From positions 2,938,463 to 3,002,462 of the forward strand of contig NC_091116.1 in NCBI RefSeq assembly GCF_024713975.1: a DNA stretch of 64,000 nt, read 5' to 3'. The notes under the pieces were generated by a model. It made no database searches. It was given only the letters and a program-made list of their open reading frames with translations, and was not told the DNA's origin. Source of the DNA: Paralichthys olivaceus (Eukaryota > Chordata > Actinopteri > Pleuronectiformes > Paralichthyidae). The position numbers were made by a program, and so were the translations under genes. Numbering within the stretch: position 1 is the stretch's first letter; each line of letters begins with the position of its first letter. Positions 41,607 through 52,302 of this stretch are shown piece by piece.

Positions 41607-42088
41607 ATGTCTGCAGGATAGCTTAAACATCATCCTATGGTCTGCAACGGTCAGCTCTTTTCTTAGGGTCCGACTGCACGCTTTCACCAATGCTACTGTC
41701 TTCATGACATTTTCGTAGAAGCTAACTCCTGGCTGAATCTCAGTGTATGTGACACTATATTGGTTGACAATTTCAGTCAATGGTTGTTTATCTGTCAACA
41801 ATAACTCAAAAGCTCCAGAGCCCAATAGATTAAACGTCGGGTCTGCCCATAGCCTCTTCATTGTAGAGAACAGTTTGGCTATATAACTCCAAACACCAGC
41901 GCTGGATAGGTGAGCGCAAATAACTCTCAAATGCTGGGTCTCATTTTCTGTACAGTTCCACCTGCTCATGTACCACCAAGACCTGATGTGGGTTAATTGA
42001 TGTGAGGCTGTGGCACACGGCACCATCGGACAACCACTGTCATGTACTCCATCATCTTAAAGCTTGTTGAGCAGACAGAGATCTGTTT
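41607..42088 (-). pseudogene. Exon of unidentified gene family (copy B)
   Basis: Counterpart of 7087-7568, same length, with both splice sites (CTCCTCAG and GTAAGTAC), the long frame from 42026 and the upstream in-frame TAA preserved. Differences are few (for example MKRLWADP versus MKKLWSDP). Beyond it, 42100-42380 holds two GGTTGGATAAAT-type repeats, one of them missing from A. Confidence 0.45.
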
Positions 42089-42382
42089 CTGAGGAGAAAC
42101 CAAGCACAGAGCGATCTTTTCTGCTTTTATGCACTGATGAGGACCTTAAAATGTCCGTACAGATCTGAATCATCCCACTTCATAAATTTATCCAAACACC
42201 CCTTGTTTGTCTCACCAAGGTTTCTCATTTTTTTTAAACGAAAGGTGGTTGGATAAATTACAAAATATCTGGTTGGATATACAACATGTGATTGGATAAA
42301 TGAGAAACCTGACCGGAGCAACGACGTCCGGTCGAATAAACGAGAGGTGGTCGGATAAATGAAAAAACATCTGGTTGGATAT

Positions 42383-42501
42383 TGTGGTGGCAATTTCTGT
42401 GTCTCTTAAGCCACCATCATAAACCTTAAGGTTACCCTTTTTAGATTAACAATTTGGTCAACCATTGTCCGCTCATGCAATTAAATGTAATTTCCATTAC
42501 A
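42383..42501 (-). mobile_element. 119-bp LTR derivative (copy B)
   Basis: Same structure and length as 7669-7787: both LTR termini with the middle missing. Confidence 0.65.
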
Positions 42502-42559
42502 GGTTAAAACAAATAGGAGAATGTAACAAACTTCAGGAGCTTGAAGTACCATTGTAATC

Positions 42560-42884
42560 TTTTTTTTTTTATTTTAACTGAATTTTGGAGAAGAAGATTG
42601 TCCTAAACTAGATGCATTGGATAATCCATAGTAGAAAACAGGAGAGCTGACAGAGAGCTTTTTCTTGCAGCATTCAATTCCATTGCCATCTTCTCCTGAG
42701 CCCCCTGTGCCTCGACAGCAACGGCAGCTGCCATCTCTTCCAGAGCCTCCTGTGTCTGGACAGCAGCGACAGTGTCAGCTGCCATCTCTTCCAGAGCCTC
42801 CTGTGTCTGGACAGCAGCGACAGCGTCAGCTGCCATCTCTTCCAGAGCCTCCTGTGTCTGGACAGGGAGAAGGAACTCTGTCAC
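42560..42884 (-). pseudogene. Exon-like segment with 17-residue repeats (copy B)
   Basis: Counterpart of 7855-8174. The minus-strand frame begins at a FLLPVQTQEALEEM block, followed by AADAVAAVQTQEALEEM and AADTVAAVQTQEALEEM. The 51-bp units are 42725-42775, 42776-42826 and 42827-42865. Confidence 0.38.
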
Positions 42885-43018
42885 CTGGAGCCCCGTAAAT
42901 CACCTTTCCTTTGCTACATGAACACAATCAGACACATTAGAAGACAGATACAAACGGAGGCTCAGAGGTGTGTGTGTGTGTGTGTGTGTGTGTTTGCATT
43001 AATGTGTGTGATACTTAC

Positions 43019-43086
43019 AATAATCCAACAGGAGCCAGCCTCACCTCCAGGTGTTTGGTCAGCTTCACTGCTGGCACATTGTTGAA
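43019..43086 (-). pseudogene. 68-nt exon-like segment, first copy (copy B)
   Basis: Counterpart of 8299-8366 with intact acceptor and GTAAGTAT donor. The alternative in-frame start again gives a signal-peptide-like MQVVLSLILCLFLSPVQQC. Confidence 0.35.
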
Positions 43087-43778
43087 CTGGAGACAAGAAC
43101 AGACACAAAATAAGAGATAAGACAACCTGCATCCTCTGTGTCATCTGTCCCCTTGGTGTCAGAGAGTTAAAACCACAACCTGTTAGTTATAATAGTTTTC
43201 ATCCAGGATTGTATCAGTGCCTCATCCATAAGCAAGTCATACACTATACTGAGCCTTTATAATCAGTATCAAAGTCCCCGTCTCTTCTCTGCCCACTTAA
43301 ATACTTCTTATTCATCCAGTAATGAAATGTAACAGAATACTTTATATTAACAAAAGTAAAAGTAAAGCCACATTATTAAAACCTACTCTACTATAAGAAA
43401 AATAGGTCATTAAAATATTTGCATAAATACATTTGGTCAGAAGTATAAATGCATGTATATCTGCATGTATATCTGTATGTATGTATATGTATGTGTATAT
43501 ATATATATATATAGTATTTTTATAAATGCGATTTTAATTTTATTTTGGTAAATCATTTGTTTTATTATATTTCTAATATCTATTTGGTATGTATCATAAT
43601 GCATATCAACAATGAACTGGTGTCTTTCTTGTTTTGCACAAGTTAAATCTGGATATATAGATGTGTCATGATGTCAAGAATTATAGTTAGAGAACAGTTT
43701 TAGAAGAGTGGTCATAGACACAGCTGGATGAGGTTTGTGTGACACAGAGTCTCAAACCTACAAAGCAAAGACACATAC

Positions 43779-43914
43779 TCTCTTTTCAACGTTGGGGTCA
43801 ACGACTGCACAGTCAGGAGTTTCGAGCTCAGCAACAGCGTTTAGTGTCTGTTCCGTCTTCGAAAGCTTGACATACGGCATGTCATCATCCTGCTAGCTCT
43901 CACATTTTCTCTTT
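43779..43914 (-). pseudogene. Exon-like segment MPYVKLSKTEQTLN (copy B)
   Basis: Counterpart of 9087-9222, with the same splice edges and the same TAG before QDDD. Of the two differing bases seen, one changes a codon near the acidic tail. Confidence 0.35.
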
Positions 43915-44223
43915 CTGTGGAAAAACAGAAAAAACACAGAAAGCATGAATTACCAATGTTTAAAACTGTGAGGAAAGAAAAGAACATGAAAGCATCTCAA
44001 TCAAAGAAATATAAATTCATGACAGAAAAGGTGACTGTGAACTAGTCAGGCAGACTTACTGTGAGTGGCGGTTGTTCACGGGAAAAGGAAGTCTGTCTCC
44101 TGGAGCCCCGTAAACCCCCTTTCCTTTGCTACATAAACACAATCAGACACATAAGAAGACAAATAGAAACAGTAGCTCAGAGGTGTGTTTGTGTGTGTTT
44201 GCATTAATGTGTGTGATACTTAC

Positions 44224-44291
44224 AATAATCCAACAGGAGCCAGCCTCACCTCCAGGTGTTTGGTCAGCTTCCCTGATGGCACATTGTTGAA
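44224..44291 (-). pseudogene. 68-nt exon-like segment, second copy (copy B)
   Basis: Counterpart of 9532-9599 but with a standard GTAAGTAT donor. Confidence 0.35.
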
Positions 44292-44782
44292 CTGGAGACA
44301 AGAACAGACACAAAATAAGAGATAAGACAACCTGCATCCTCTGTGTCATCTGTCCCCTTGGTGTCAGAGAGTTAAAACCACCACCACACACATTTATACC
44401 TAACCCAGCCTTGTATAATCTCTGTCCTGATCTTAATATTGTCCTCCTGAACATGATGAACCAAAGATGAATAATATCTGTAACCTGTAGTTGCTCTGTG
44501 GTGTTTCCCAGAACTCTAAAGCACAGCACTATCACTGACACCACTGATTCTTTAATCAACCACAGAAGAAATCAATCATGCAGTTTTTACAATTTAATGA
44601 AAGAAGAATTTCTTTGTGCCAAACGGGAGGTTTCTACCAATGTAAACGTTTCTATACTTGGTCAGGTTCACTACTCTGAGTACTCATGAATTACCCCATC
44701 CTCCATTAATAAGTATCTTTCTTGATACAGGTATTGATAAAGTTCCTCTGAATCGCTCTCTAACCTATAGTTAGTACCTTAC

Positions 44783-45088
44783 CTGTGTCTGGATGTGAGG
44801 CCCTGCCTGGCTGAACACGGGGCCTGACTGCAGGACACTTGCTGGTAGTTTATGGCAGCAGCCAGTTCACCATTGGGTTTCAGGAGGATGCTGCTCCAAG
44901 CTGAGAGGTGATGCTATTGGGGGGGGGGGGGGGTCCTCATCAGAACCAGTCCAGTTGAACAAGTCATGCCATTCCTGAGCAGGGACATCTTGAGGAAGTG
45001 GATGGTTATTTGTGCCCTCTGACAATTTGTTGACCACTGCCCAGACCATGTCCAACAACTCTTTGTCGTCCATCTCCTCCAAAGTAAG
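44783..45088 (-). pseudogene. Putative first coding exon (copy B), 5' deleted
   Basis: Counterpart of 10095-10470. The acceptor, start codon and first 17 codons are removed by a deletion of about 94 bp; the frame now enters from intron sequence. The EEMDDKELLDMVWAVVNKLS helix, polyproline (five codons) and TGA after ETQW are shared. Confidence 0.42.
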
Positions 45089-47595
45089 CAACAAGCTTAC
45101 ATGCTGATAAATACAAATGAATGATCCAATATTATCATGTATTATGAAATAAAACTAAACAAGTGTAACCCTTCTGAGAGGAAAAGAGAATAGTACTGAA
45201 AAATAGTAACTAGGTTCAATAACCAGTGAAATCAGAAGTTCTAAGATCGACTATGGAGCCCAGGATTGATCAAACGATGACGCAGGAGTATACGCTTCCC
45301 TATTTATTACAGGATGGGAAGGATGAATAAAAACATCAATCACACAAATTATCACAACTCTTACCTGGGTAAGTATAGAAAATAAAAAATAAAATAAAGT
45401 TTTGCAGCTGCATTTTTTCTAAAGTTCAGTTCACCTGTTTTCAGTCACTGTTCAGTCAACACCGTGAAGGTGGAAAATCAGTCCCACCGCACTGTTGCGT
45501 GGATGGTGTGTGTGTGTGTGTGTGTATGTAAAGTGTAAAAGGATTCAGGTTCCACGGCGTAGTATCTCTAAGTATCCTCCAGGGTCTGGCTCGCCATCAA
45601 ACTTTGACTGGCTCCAACATCCAGGTAGGTCAAAAATGGGTCCATCAAAAAACCTGACCTACGATAAGTTGGATCAGAGCATTCATCTTAATTTTCTCAA
45701 ATCTCAAAAAATGAATTATAGTACATTAATCATGTTAAATCTACATAAACTCTTTATCAATAGAGAATAGGCCTGGTCCGATAATCAATAAATCAATTAA
45801 TCGCACGATAAATTAAAATGAACTCGATAATTTTTCCGGCTTCGATTTATTGCCATGTGCATGCGCGATTTTTTTCTTACTCCCGTGTTTAGATAATACA
45901 GAGGTTTGAAATTGTGAATAATTATCACTTGATTGACACGTGACTTCACTGTTAGCTCGTCACTCTGGCGGTTAGCCTGTGGTCTGCTCGGCTTCACCTG
46001 AGCTAACAGGCTAATCCCTGTCACCGAACGCGACCGGGTCTGGGGAGGAGTTTTCACTCACATGTGAATATTATTGTTTGTTGTTCGGCTGATTGTCCTG
46101 ACGGAGAAGTGTCTGTGGTGTGTAAAGTACTGCCTTTTATTTACGTGTCAGTAGTGATGAGCAGGTATCATTGTCTCTGTACCTGGCTGGTTAGCTTAGC
46201 TCCGCTAACCTCCAGGCAACATACCAGCAGTAATGGCAATGCTAACTGGAGCGGCATGACATGAAGCGGTTCACACAGCTGAGAGAGGAGCGTTAGAGTT
46301 TATGGTGATAAATCTTTTAAACTGAAGGCGACTGTGTGTTTAGTGAATGAGCTCCACCAAGTTAGATATTTAACGTTATGTAAAGTTGTTCAGCTCCCCA
46401 ACCTATTTGGCTTGACAACGTTACTGTGGGTAACTTCAGTAATAATGTTTTATTAGATTATTGGTTCAGAAATAACGTTAGTGCAGCTGCTGCAGTGTGA
46501 AACTTGTTGAGCTGGACTTTATTTGTGAATGAACAGTTTACCTACCAGGTATAGACCTGTTTTCATAACTTACTAACAATTAAAGCAAATGATTGCACAT
46601 GATGCATTACATTATAAATGCAATACTTTTAATGTGAAAGAACTCCATACTGCACATTCATTGTAGTACACTGTTTAATCCCAAACCATATTCAAATACA
46701 TAGTTGAATATCCACAGAATATAAGGACATAGACTTTGTTTGAAAGTAACACTTATCTCGGCAATAATGCCATACTTTTATGTTTCCTGTCATTTTATTA
46801 GGGACGGACGAACCTGAGGGACACAGCTGTGCTGACCGTGTTCTGTCTCTTATGGCAAAAAAGAAAAGACTTTTTATCTAAAGTTTATCAAATCAGAAAG
46901 TAAAAGATGAACATTGTTGTGATAACAGTGTTAATTTTACCAACCATAATGGATATAGAAATTGACTCAATATTATTAACATGTTGACCAGCCTGAAGCT
47001 GCCGATCTCCACCTTGTTGCTGCTGCCACAGTGGATTCAGAGGACATCAGGTGTTGCAGTGCTTCATGTAATGAAATGAAAAAAGTCACGTTAAAGGATG
47101 TTTTATGCTGAAATCATTGTCATATCTGTAGATATTAAGGAACAGAGGAGAAACACGATTATTTACAGATACTGTACAAGACAATAGCCTACAATAATTT
47201 TTACACATGTAATATGAGCTGTGTTAAGCAGCCAAGACTGGTACTTATAGTTTATTCTGTGTTCAGCAGGTGGAAGCACCACAGATTTCAGCCAAACTGA
47301 TGTACTAAAAAAAGTAAACATTGTACAAAAAAATGTCTTTCTACTAGGGCTGGGCAAAACAATTATTTTTCTAATCGATTAATCTAGCAAATATTTTTTC
47401 GATGCATCGATTAATCTAATGATTAATTTTTAAATTCGATTCAATTTCGATTCGATTCGATTAGCGATTATTTTCCCATAATTTGACCTATATAGCAATT
47501 TACATATGCTAATTTATGTATCTCAATGAAAAAACACAAATTTATTCATTCCAATACATTTTTATTGCTCTTAATTACAAATTCCAAAATAAAAT

Positions 47596-47761
47596 TCAAG
47601 TAATGAATACAGTAGTGCAATCTGATACCACCATAGCAAGTGGCCTCATGTCTTTCACAATCATAGATAGGACGCTCTCAGTCAGTACAGCAGCCTCCTG
47701 GGGGGTGCAGGGGGTTGTTTTTTTCTTCTGAAAGTAGTCCTCCACACTTTTCTGCTTATTC
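47596..47761 (-). pseudogene. hAT 2 transposase exon 2 relic
   Basis: Acceptor TTTTCAG at the 47761 edge, then NKQKSVEDYFQKKKTTPCTP and LTESVLSMIVKDMRPLAMV. This is the hAT segment following the BED finger (I-V-x-D-M-R-P-x-S/A-x-V). The frame ends at 47596 and the catalytic part is absent. The Tc1 sits immediately upstream, inside the intron. Confidence 0.75.
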
Positions 47762-47772
47762 CTGAAAACATA

Positions 47773-49403
47773 CAGAGGTATGAAAAAGTTTGGGCACCCC
47801 TGATCATTTTCAAGATTTTCCTTTATGTATCGTTGGACAGCAATTTCAATTAAATATATCATATAGCAGACAAACACAGTGATATTTAAGAAGTGAAATG
47901 AAGTTTATAGGATTTACAGAAAGTGTGCAATAATTACTTAAACAAAAGTTGGCAGGTGCATAAATTTGGGCACCCTTGTTGTTTTATTGATTTGAATACC
48001 TTTAGCACTAATTATTGGAACACTAAATGTGTTTGGTAAGCTCATTGACCCTTGACCTACATACACAGGTGAAGCCAATCATGAGAAAGGGAATTTAAGG
48101 TGGCCAGTTGCAAGTTGTTCTCCCCTTTGCATCTTCTCTGAAGACTGGCAACATGGGAGCCTCAAAACAACTGTCAAATGACCTGAAAACAAAGATTGTT
48201 CAACATCATGGTTTAGGGGAAGGATACAAAAAGCTAGCTCAGAGATTTCAGCTGTCAGTTTCCACTGTGAGGAACATAGTGAGGAAATGGAAGACCACAG
48301 GCACAGTTCTAGTTAAGGCCCGTAGTGGCAGGCCAAGAAAAATCTCAGATAAGCAGAGGCGAAGGATGTTGAGAACAGTCAAACTCAACCCACAGACCAG
48401 CTCCAAAGACCTACAACATGATCTTGCTGCAGATGGTGTCACTGTGCATCGTTCAACTATTCAGAGCACTTTGCACAAGGAGATGCTGTATGGGAGAGTA
48501 ATGCGGCAGAAGCCTTTTCTGCGCCCATGCCACAAAAAGAGTCGCTTGAGGTATGCTAAAGCACATTTGGACAAGCCAGCTTCATTTTGGAATAAGGTGC
48601 TGTGGACTGATGAAACCTAAATTGAGTTATTTGGACATAACAAGGGGCGGTATGCATGGCGGAAGAAGAACACAGCATTCCAAGACAAACACTTGCTACC
48701 CACAGTTAAATTTGGTGGTGGTTCCATCATGCTGTGGGGCTGTGTGGCCAGTGCAGGTACTGGCAATCTTGTTAAAGTTGAAGGTCGCATGGATTCCAGT
48801 CAGTATCAGCAAATTCTTGCGAACAATGTTCAAGAATCAGTGACAAAGTTGAAGTTGCGCCGGGGCTGGATACTTCAACAAGACAACGACCCTAAATACT
48901 GCTCAAATTCTACCAAAGCATTCATGCAGAGGAACAAGTACAACGTTCTGGAATGGTCATCTCAGTCCCCAGACCTGAATATCATTGAAAATCTGTGGTC
49001 TGTTTTAAAGCAGGCTGTCCATGCTCGGAAACCATCAAACCTGACTGAACTGGAGATGTTTTGTAAAGAAGAATGGTCAAAAATACCTTCAACCAGAATC
49101 CAGACCCTCATTGGAAGCTATAGGAAGCGTTTAGAGGCTGTTATTTCTGCACAAGGAGGATCTACTAAATATTGATGTAATTTTTCTGTTGGGGTGCCCA
49201 AATTTATGCACCTGCCTACTTTTGTTTAAGTAATTATTGCACACTTTCTGTAAATCCTATAAACTTCATTTCACTTCTAAAATATCACTATGTTTGTCTG
49301 CTATATGATATATTTAATTGAAATTGCTGTTCCGAACAACCAATGATACATAAAGGAAAATCTTGAAAATGATCAGGGGTGCCCAAACCTTTTCATACCA
49401 CTG
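47773..49403 (+). mobile_element. Tc1/mariner transposon nested in hAT 2
   Basis: Ends CAGAGGTATGAAAAAGTTTG and, inverted, CAGTGGTATGAAAAGGTTTG, flanked by TA (47771-47772, 49404-49405). Long inverted repeats of roughly 225 bp have internal copies of the GGGCACCC motif at their inner ends (IR/DR arrangement). The repeats remain closely matched, suggesting a fairly recent insertion. It is the innermost of three nested elements. Confidence 0.94.
48153..49175 (+). pseudogene. Tc1-type transposase, single in-frame stop
   Basis: DD34E transposase, excising and inserting its element at TA. It starts MGASKQLSNDLKTKIVQ. A paired-like helix-turn-helix (KLAQRFQLSVSTVRNIVRKW) and the SGRPRK hook motif follow, with a second helix-turn-helix (SKDLQHDLAADGVTVHRSTI). 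The catalytic region has the first Asp in LWTDET, TAA at 48618-48620, then FGGGSIMLWGC, second Asp in QQDNDPKYC and Glu in SPDLNIIENLW. The frame is the same on both sides of the stop, 340 codons in all, the normal family length. The stop falls directly after the first catalytic motif. Confidence 0.95.
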
Positions 49404-49405
49404 TA

Positions 49406-49948
49406 AATCACACACACAGCGCACAGATTAATAAAAATAATTTAAAAAAATATTAATTATATATAAATAATACAAATAATAATAATAATAGTAGGATTTT
49501 AATATATCCTAATCATACTGTCTATTACCATCGTTTAAATCAGCAAGTAATCAAATCCTATGTGTGTAGTTGAGCTGTCACGGCATGACAGTGACCAATT
49601 ACAAAATGAAAATTACAAAAAAGAAATTACAAAACAACAATGTATGTAGTACAGGACTTAAGTGCAAAACAAAGCAGGCAGACAAAAAAAACAAAAAACA
49701 AAAACAAAATTCAGAAATAAAAACCAACAAAACAAAGAGCAGCTTATATCAGTTTTGAGTTTGAGGAGGGTGTGTATGTGAGTGAGTGGGTGTGCGTGCA
49801 TGTGTACGTGGGGGTGTTTGGATGAATGACAGGGTACGTTATGATGTTTAATGTTATAATACGGTATTAAAATGTGACGACTCATTGCGTAATATAATAT
49901 GTACAACAAAACAAACAAGAAAAGAAAAAAAAGTTACTTAAAACTTAC
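49406..49948. other. Intron-like interior of hAT 2
   Basis: AT-rich, A-rich low-complexity sequence (49605-49740). No coding sequence. Confidence 0.5.
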
Positions 49949-50180
49949 TGTGTTTTTTCATCTGCACAAGCTGCTCCTGGATGCCGCCTTTTGAGGTGCT
50001 GGTGCATAGCCGTCGTGCTTTTATGATAGGCCATTTCCATTTTACAAAGACGACAAACAACAGAGTCGCTCCCTTTCACTGTAAAATAGTCCCTACCTTC
50101 GAAATACGTGTTCTTTTTTTGCTGAGTTCAGCTTCAGCTGACTCACTGGCGTTGCTGCTGCCGCTACTCGCTGCCGCCAT
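49949..50180 (-). pseudogene. hAT 2 transposase exon 1 with BED zinc finger
   Basis: It starts [20 protein letters not shown] at 50180. A frameshift then leads to [20 protein letters not shown] and [13 protein letters not shown], giving the CxxC...HxxxxH BED finger that binds transposon ends. The donor ACA|GTAAGTTTT closes it at 49949. Dead because of the frameshift and missing catalytic exons. Confidence 0.75.
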
Positions 50181-50306
50181 TTTTTGTTTTGGTCGGACGA
50201 CGCATCGACGTACAGTTTTTGCGTCGACGTATTTTTTGCGTCGACGTAATCGATGACGTCGACGCGTCGCCCCAGCCCTACTTTCTACCACATCTGTAAT
50301 AACCGA

Positions 50307-50663
50307 ATGAGCAAGGTGAGCCCATCAACACGGACGAGCCAGTTCAAAAGTGGTGGCAACAAAAAAAAGCAACACAACAAACTCGCATGCCCACCTAAAG
50401 CACAACCACCTGACCCAGTGTTCCCAGCTGGGGAAAAAAAAGTGCACCTCAAGATGCAGAGCCTTCGTCCCGAAAGTCAACACTCACTGAGGCGTTTGGT
50501 CGACAAAGTTAATATAAATGGAGCAAAAATGGTAGTTCGCTGCATCGCAAAAGAAATGCTGCCCTTTAGTACAGTTGAAAAGCCAGCATTGAGAGAGATG
50601 CTGCAAACGTTTGACAGACAGAACGAATTGCCTGAGAGAAAATACATGTCACAAACGGCCTAA
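50307..50663 (+). pseudogene. hAT 1 transposase N-terminal relic (copy B), open frame
   Basis: 118 codons, MSKVSPSTRTSQFKSGGNKK to PERKYMSQTA. The FSTVEKPALREMLQTFD block is characteristic of hAT transposases downstream of the BED finger. It is uninterrupted here but frameshifted in A (13155-13526). The DDE/RNase H and dimerisation parts are absent, so it is not an active transposase. Confidence 0.68.
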
Positions 50664-51408
50664 ATGTTCAATATTTATTGAAGTGCTGTTTTGTTAATCG
50701 AGACTTGATAAGCCATTTTATTTATTATTTATTTAGGATATTTCAATGTTCCTGAAATTACAATTACGATGGTAAAAATCACTGAAAAATAAAAGTTTAT
50801 TGTATTTGAAAGGGTGTGCATTATTATGATATATTATCATGTTGACAATAATATCATTTATCGGCAATAATTTGTGGGACAATATATCGTCCAGCAAAAT
50901 TTGTTATCGTCCCACGACTAATAGAGAATAACAATTTTACTCAATTACTGTTGCAACATGCTATCACAATGTTCAGTAATAAAATAAGCAATACTCAAAA
51001 TATCACATTATGTTATTGAACTAATCTTCCTCACTCCAAATCAACAGTATCAAAATATCCTGTGCTCTTTACATCGTAATTAGCACATAAAACAATATCA
51101 ATCATCTAGAAAGAAAAATATGTAATGTGCACAGCTAATAAAATATGGCTGGATGAGCTTAGAATGCACAAATAAGGTGCTAAACACACACATAATACAG
51201 CTCTATGTGCAACAAAGGAGCAAACAAATGTCTCACAATGCACCTTTAAAATGTCGGATCAGGGCTTCAGCATTAATGTGTGGTGTGTCGTAGTGTGTCT
51301 CTCTCGCGCCAATCAGCACCGGAGTTAGTGCTCTGATGTTAGCTCCTATGCTAACGGTTTAACTCATTGCATTAGCTATTAGCCTAGCACATCAAGACGG
51401 CCGCTCAC

Positions 51409-51640
51409 CGATGCGTTTCTCTTCCCGAGAGGTTCCTCCGACTGTGCTCACACAGGTCCTGGTCGTCCCGGGAGATTTCTTCGGCAGCTTTTCCGAGTCT
51501 GATCCACTTTTCTTGTTTTATCTTCCTATGGTGAGTGTCTGTTTAATGCGCCTTGCTCTCTCTCTTCCCGGCAACTTCAGAGGAAGTGAACCTGCTCCGA
51601 TCAGCTCAATGGGCGGGGCTTCTTTTCTGATTGGGTGACA
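51409..51640 (-). promoter_or_regulatory. CCAAT/GC-box promoter and exon 1 (copy B)
   Basis: Same elements as 14351-14580: inverted CCAAT 51630-51634, GC box 51611-51619, donor GTGAGC at 51409. Both boxes are unchanged between copies. Confidence 0.5.
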
Positions 51641-52097
51641 GACCGTCTCCAACCCGTCTCCTTCAAACTAAAACTCTCTATAAATTATTTTATTATGGTT
51701 CTACTGTATCTCTCCTTTTAGATAAACATCTGTTTTTTATTATTAACCAAAACGTAGTATTAATGAATTGATTTTTCCACCATGAATTTCACTTGTCTTC
51801 ATTCAATCAACTAATTTATTGTTTTTAATACAGATTTTTAACCTGGGTTACACAAGAATCTAATACTTTTATTTAGAAGCTGTTTTGTTGTGATATTTTT
51901 TCACTGTGATTTTGAGCTAAATGGAGATATGGACACTTCCTATGCTTCTATATACTATATACTATACATCCACTGTCATGATTACACCTGATTTCTTTGG
52001 AACTATGTTCTTTCAGATACGAATAAAAAAATCTATTCTATAGTTATCTTACAGGATCACATAACTGCCTCGTCCATAAGCAACTCATATACTTTAC

Positions 52098-52302
52098 TGG
52101 GCCATTATAATAAGTCTCTATACTCAGTCAGGTTCACTACTCTGAGTAATCATGAATTACGACCTCCTCCATTAATAAGTATCTTTCTTGATACAGGTAT
52201 TGATAAAGTTCCTCTGAATCGCTCTCTAACCTATAGTTAGTACCTTACCTGTGTCTGGTTGTGAGGCCCTGCCTGGCTGAACACGGGGCCTGACTGCAGG
52301 AC
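52098..52302 (-). repeat. Duplicate of exon-end/intron segment (copy B)
   Basis: Counterpart of 15059-15264; it matches 44600-44850 in the same copy. Donor GTAAGGTAC is intact here. Confidence 0.75.

Larger units (their letters stand above)
47345..50280 (-). mobile_element. hAT transposon 2, nested in hAT 1
   Basis: Ends TAGGGCTGGGC and GCCCCAGCCCTA, flanked by a perfect 8-bp duplication CTTTCTAC (47337-47344 and 50281-50288). Subterminal repeats AATCGATTAATC and GTCGACG are typical of fish hAT elements. Without the Tc1 inside it is about 1.3 kb, a deletion derivative that keeps transposase N-terminal exons on the minus strand. A has the uninterrupted site. Confidence 0.92.
45768..50920 (+). 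mobile_element. hAT transposon 1 (copy B), carrying nested insertions
   Basis: Same insertion site as A: 8-bp duplication ATAGAGAA at 45760-45767 and 50921-50928. Ends are TAGGCCTGGTCCGATAA and ATCGTCCCACGACTA, more diverged than in A. A second hAT (47345-50280) interrupts it. Confidence 0.9.
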
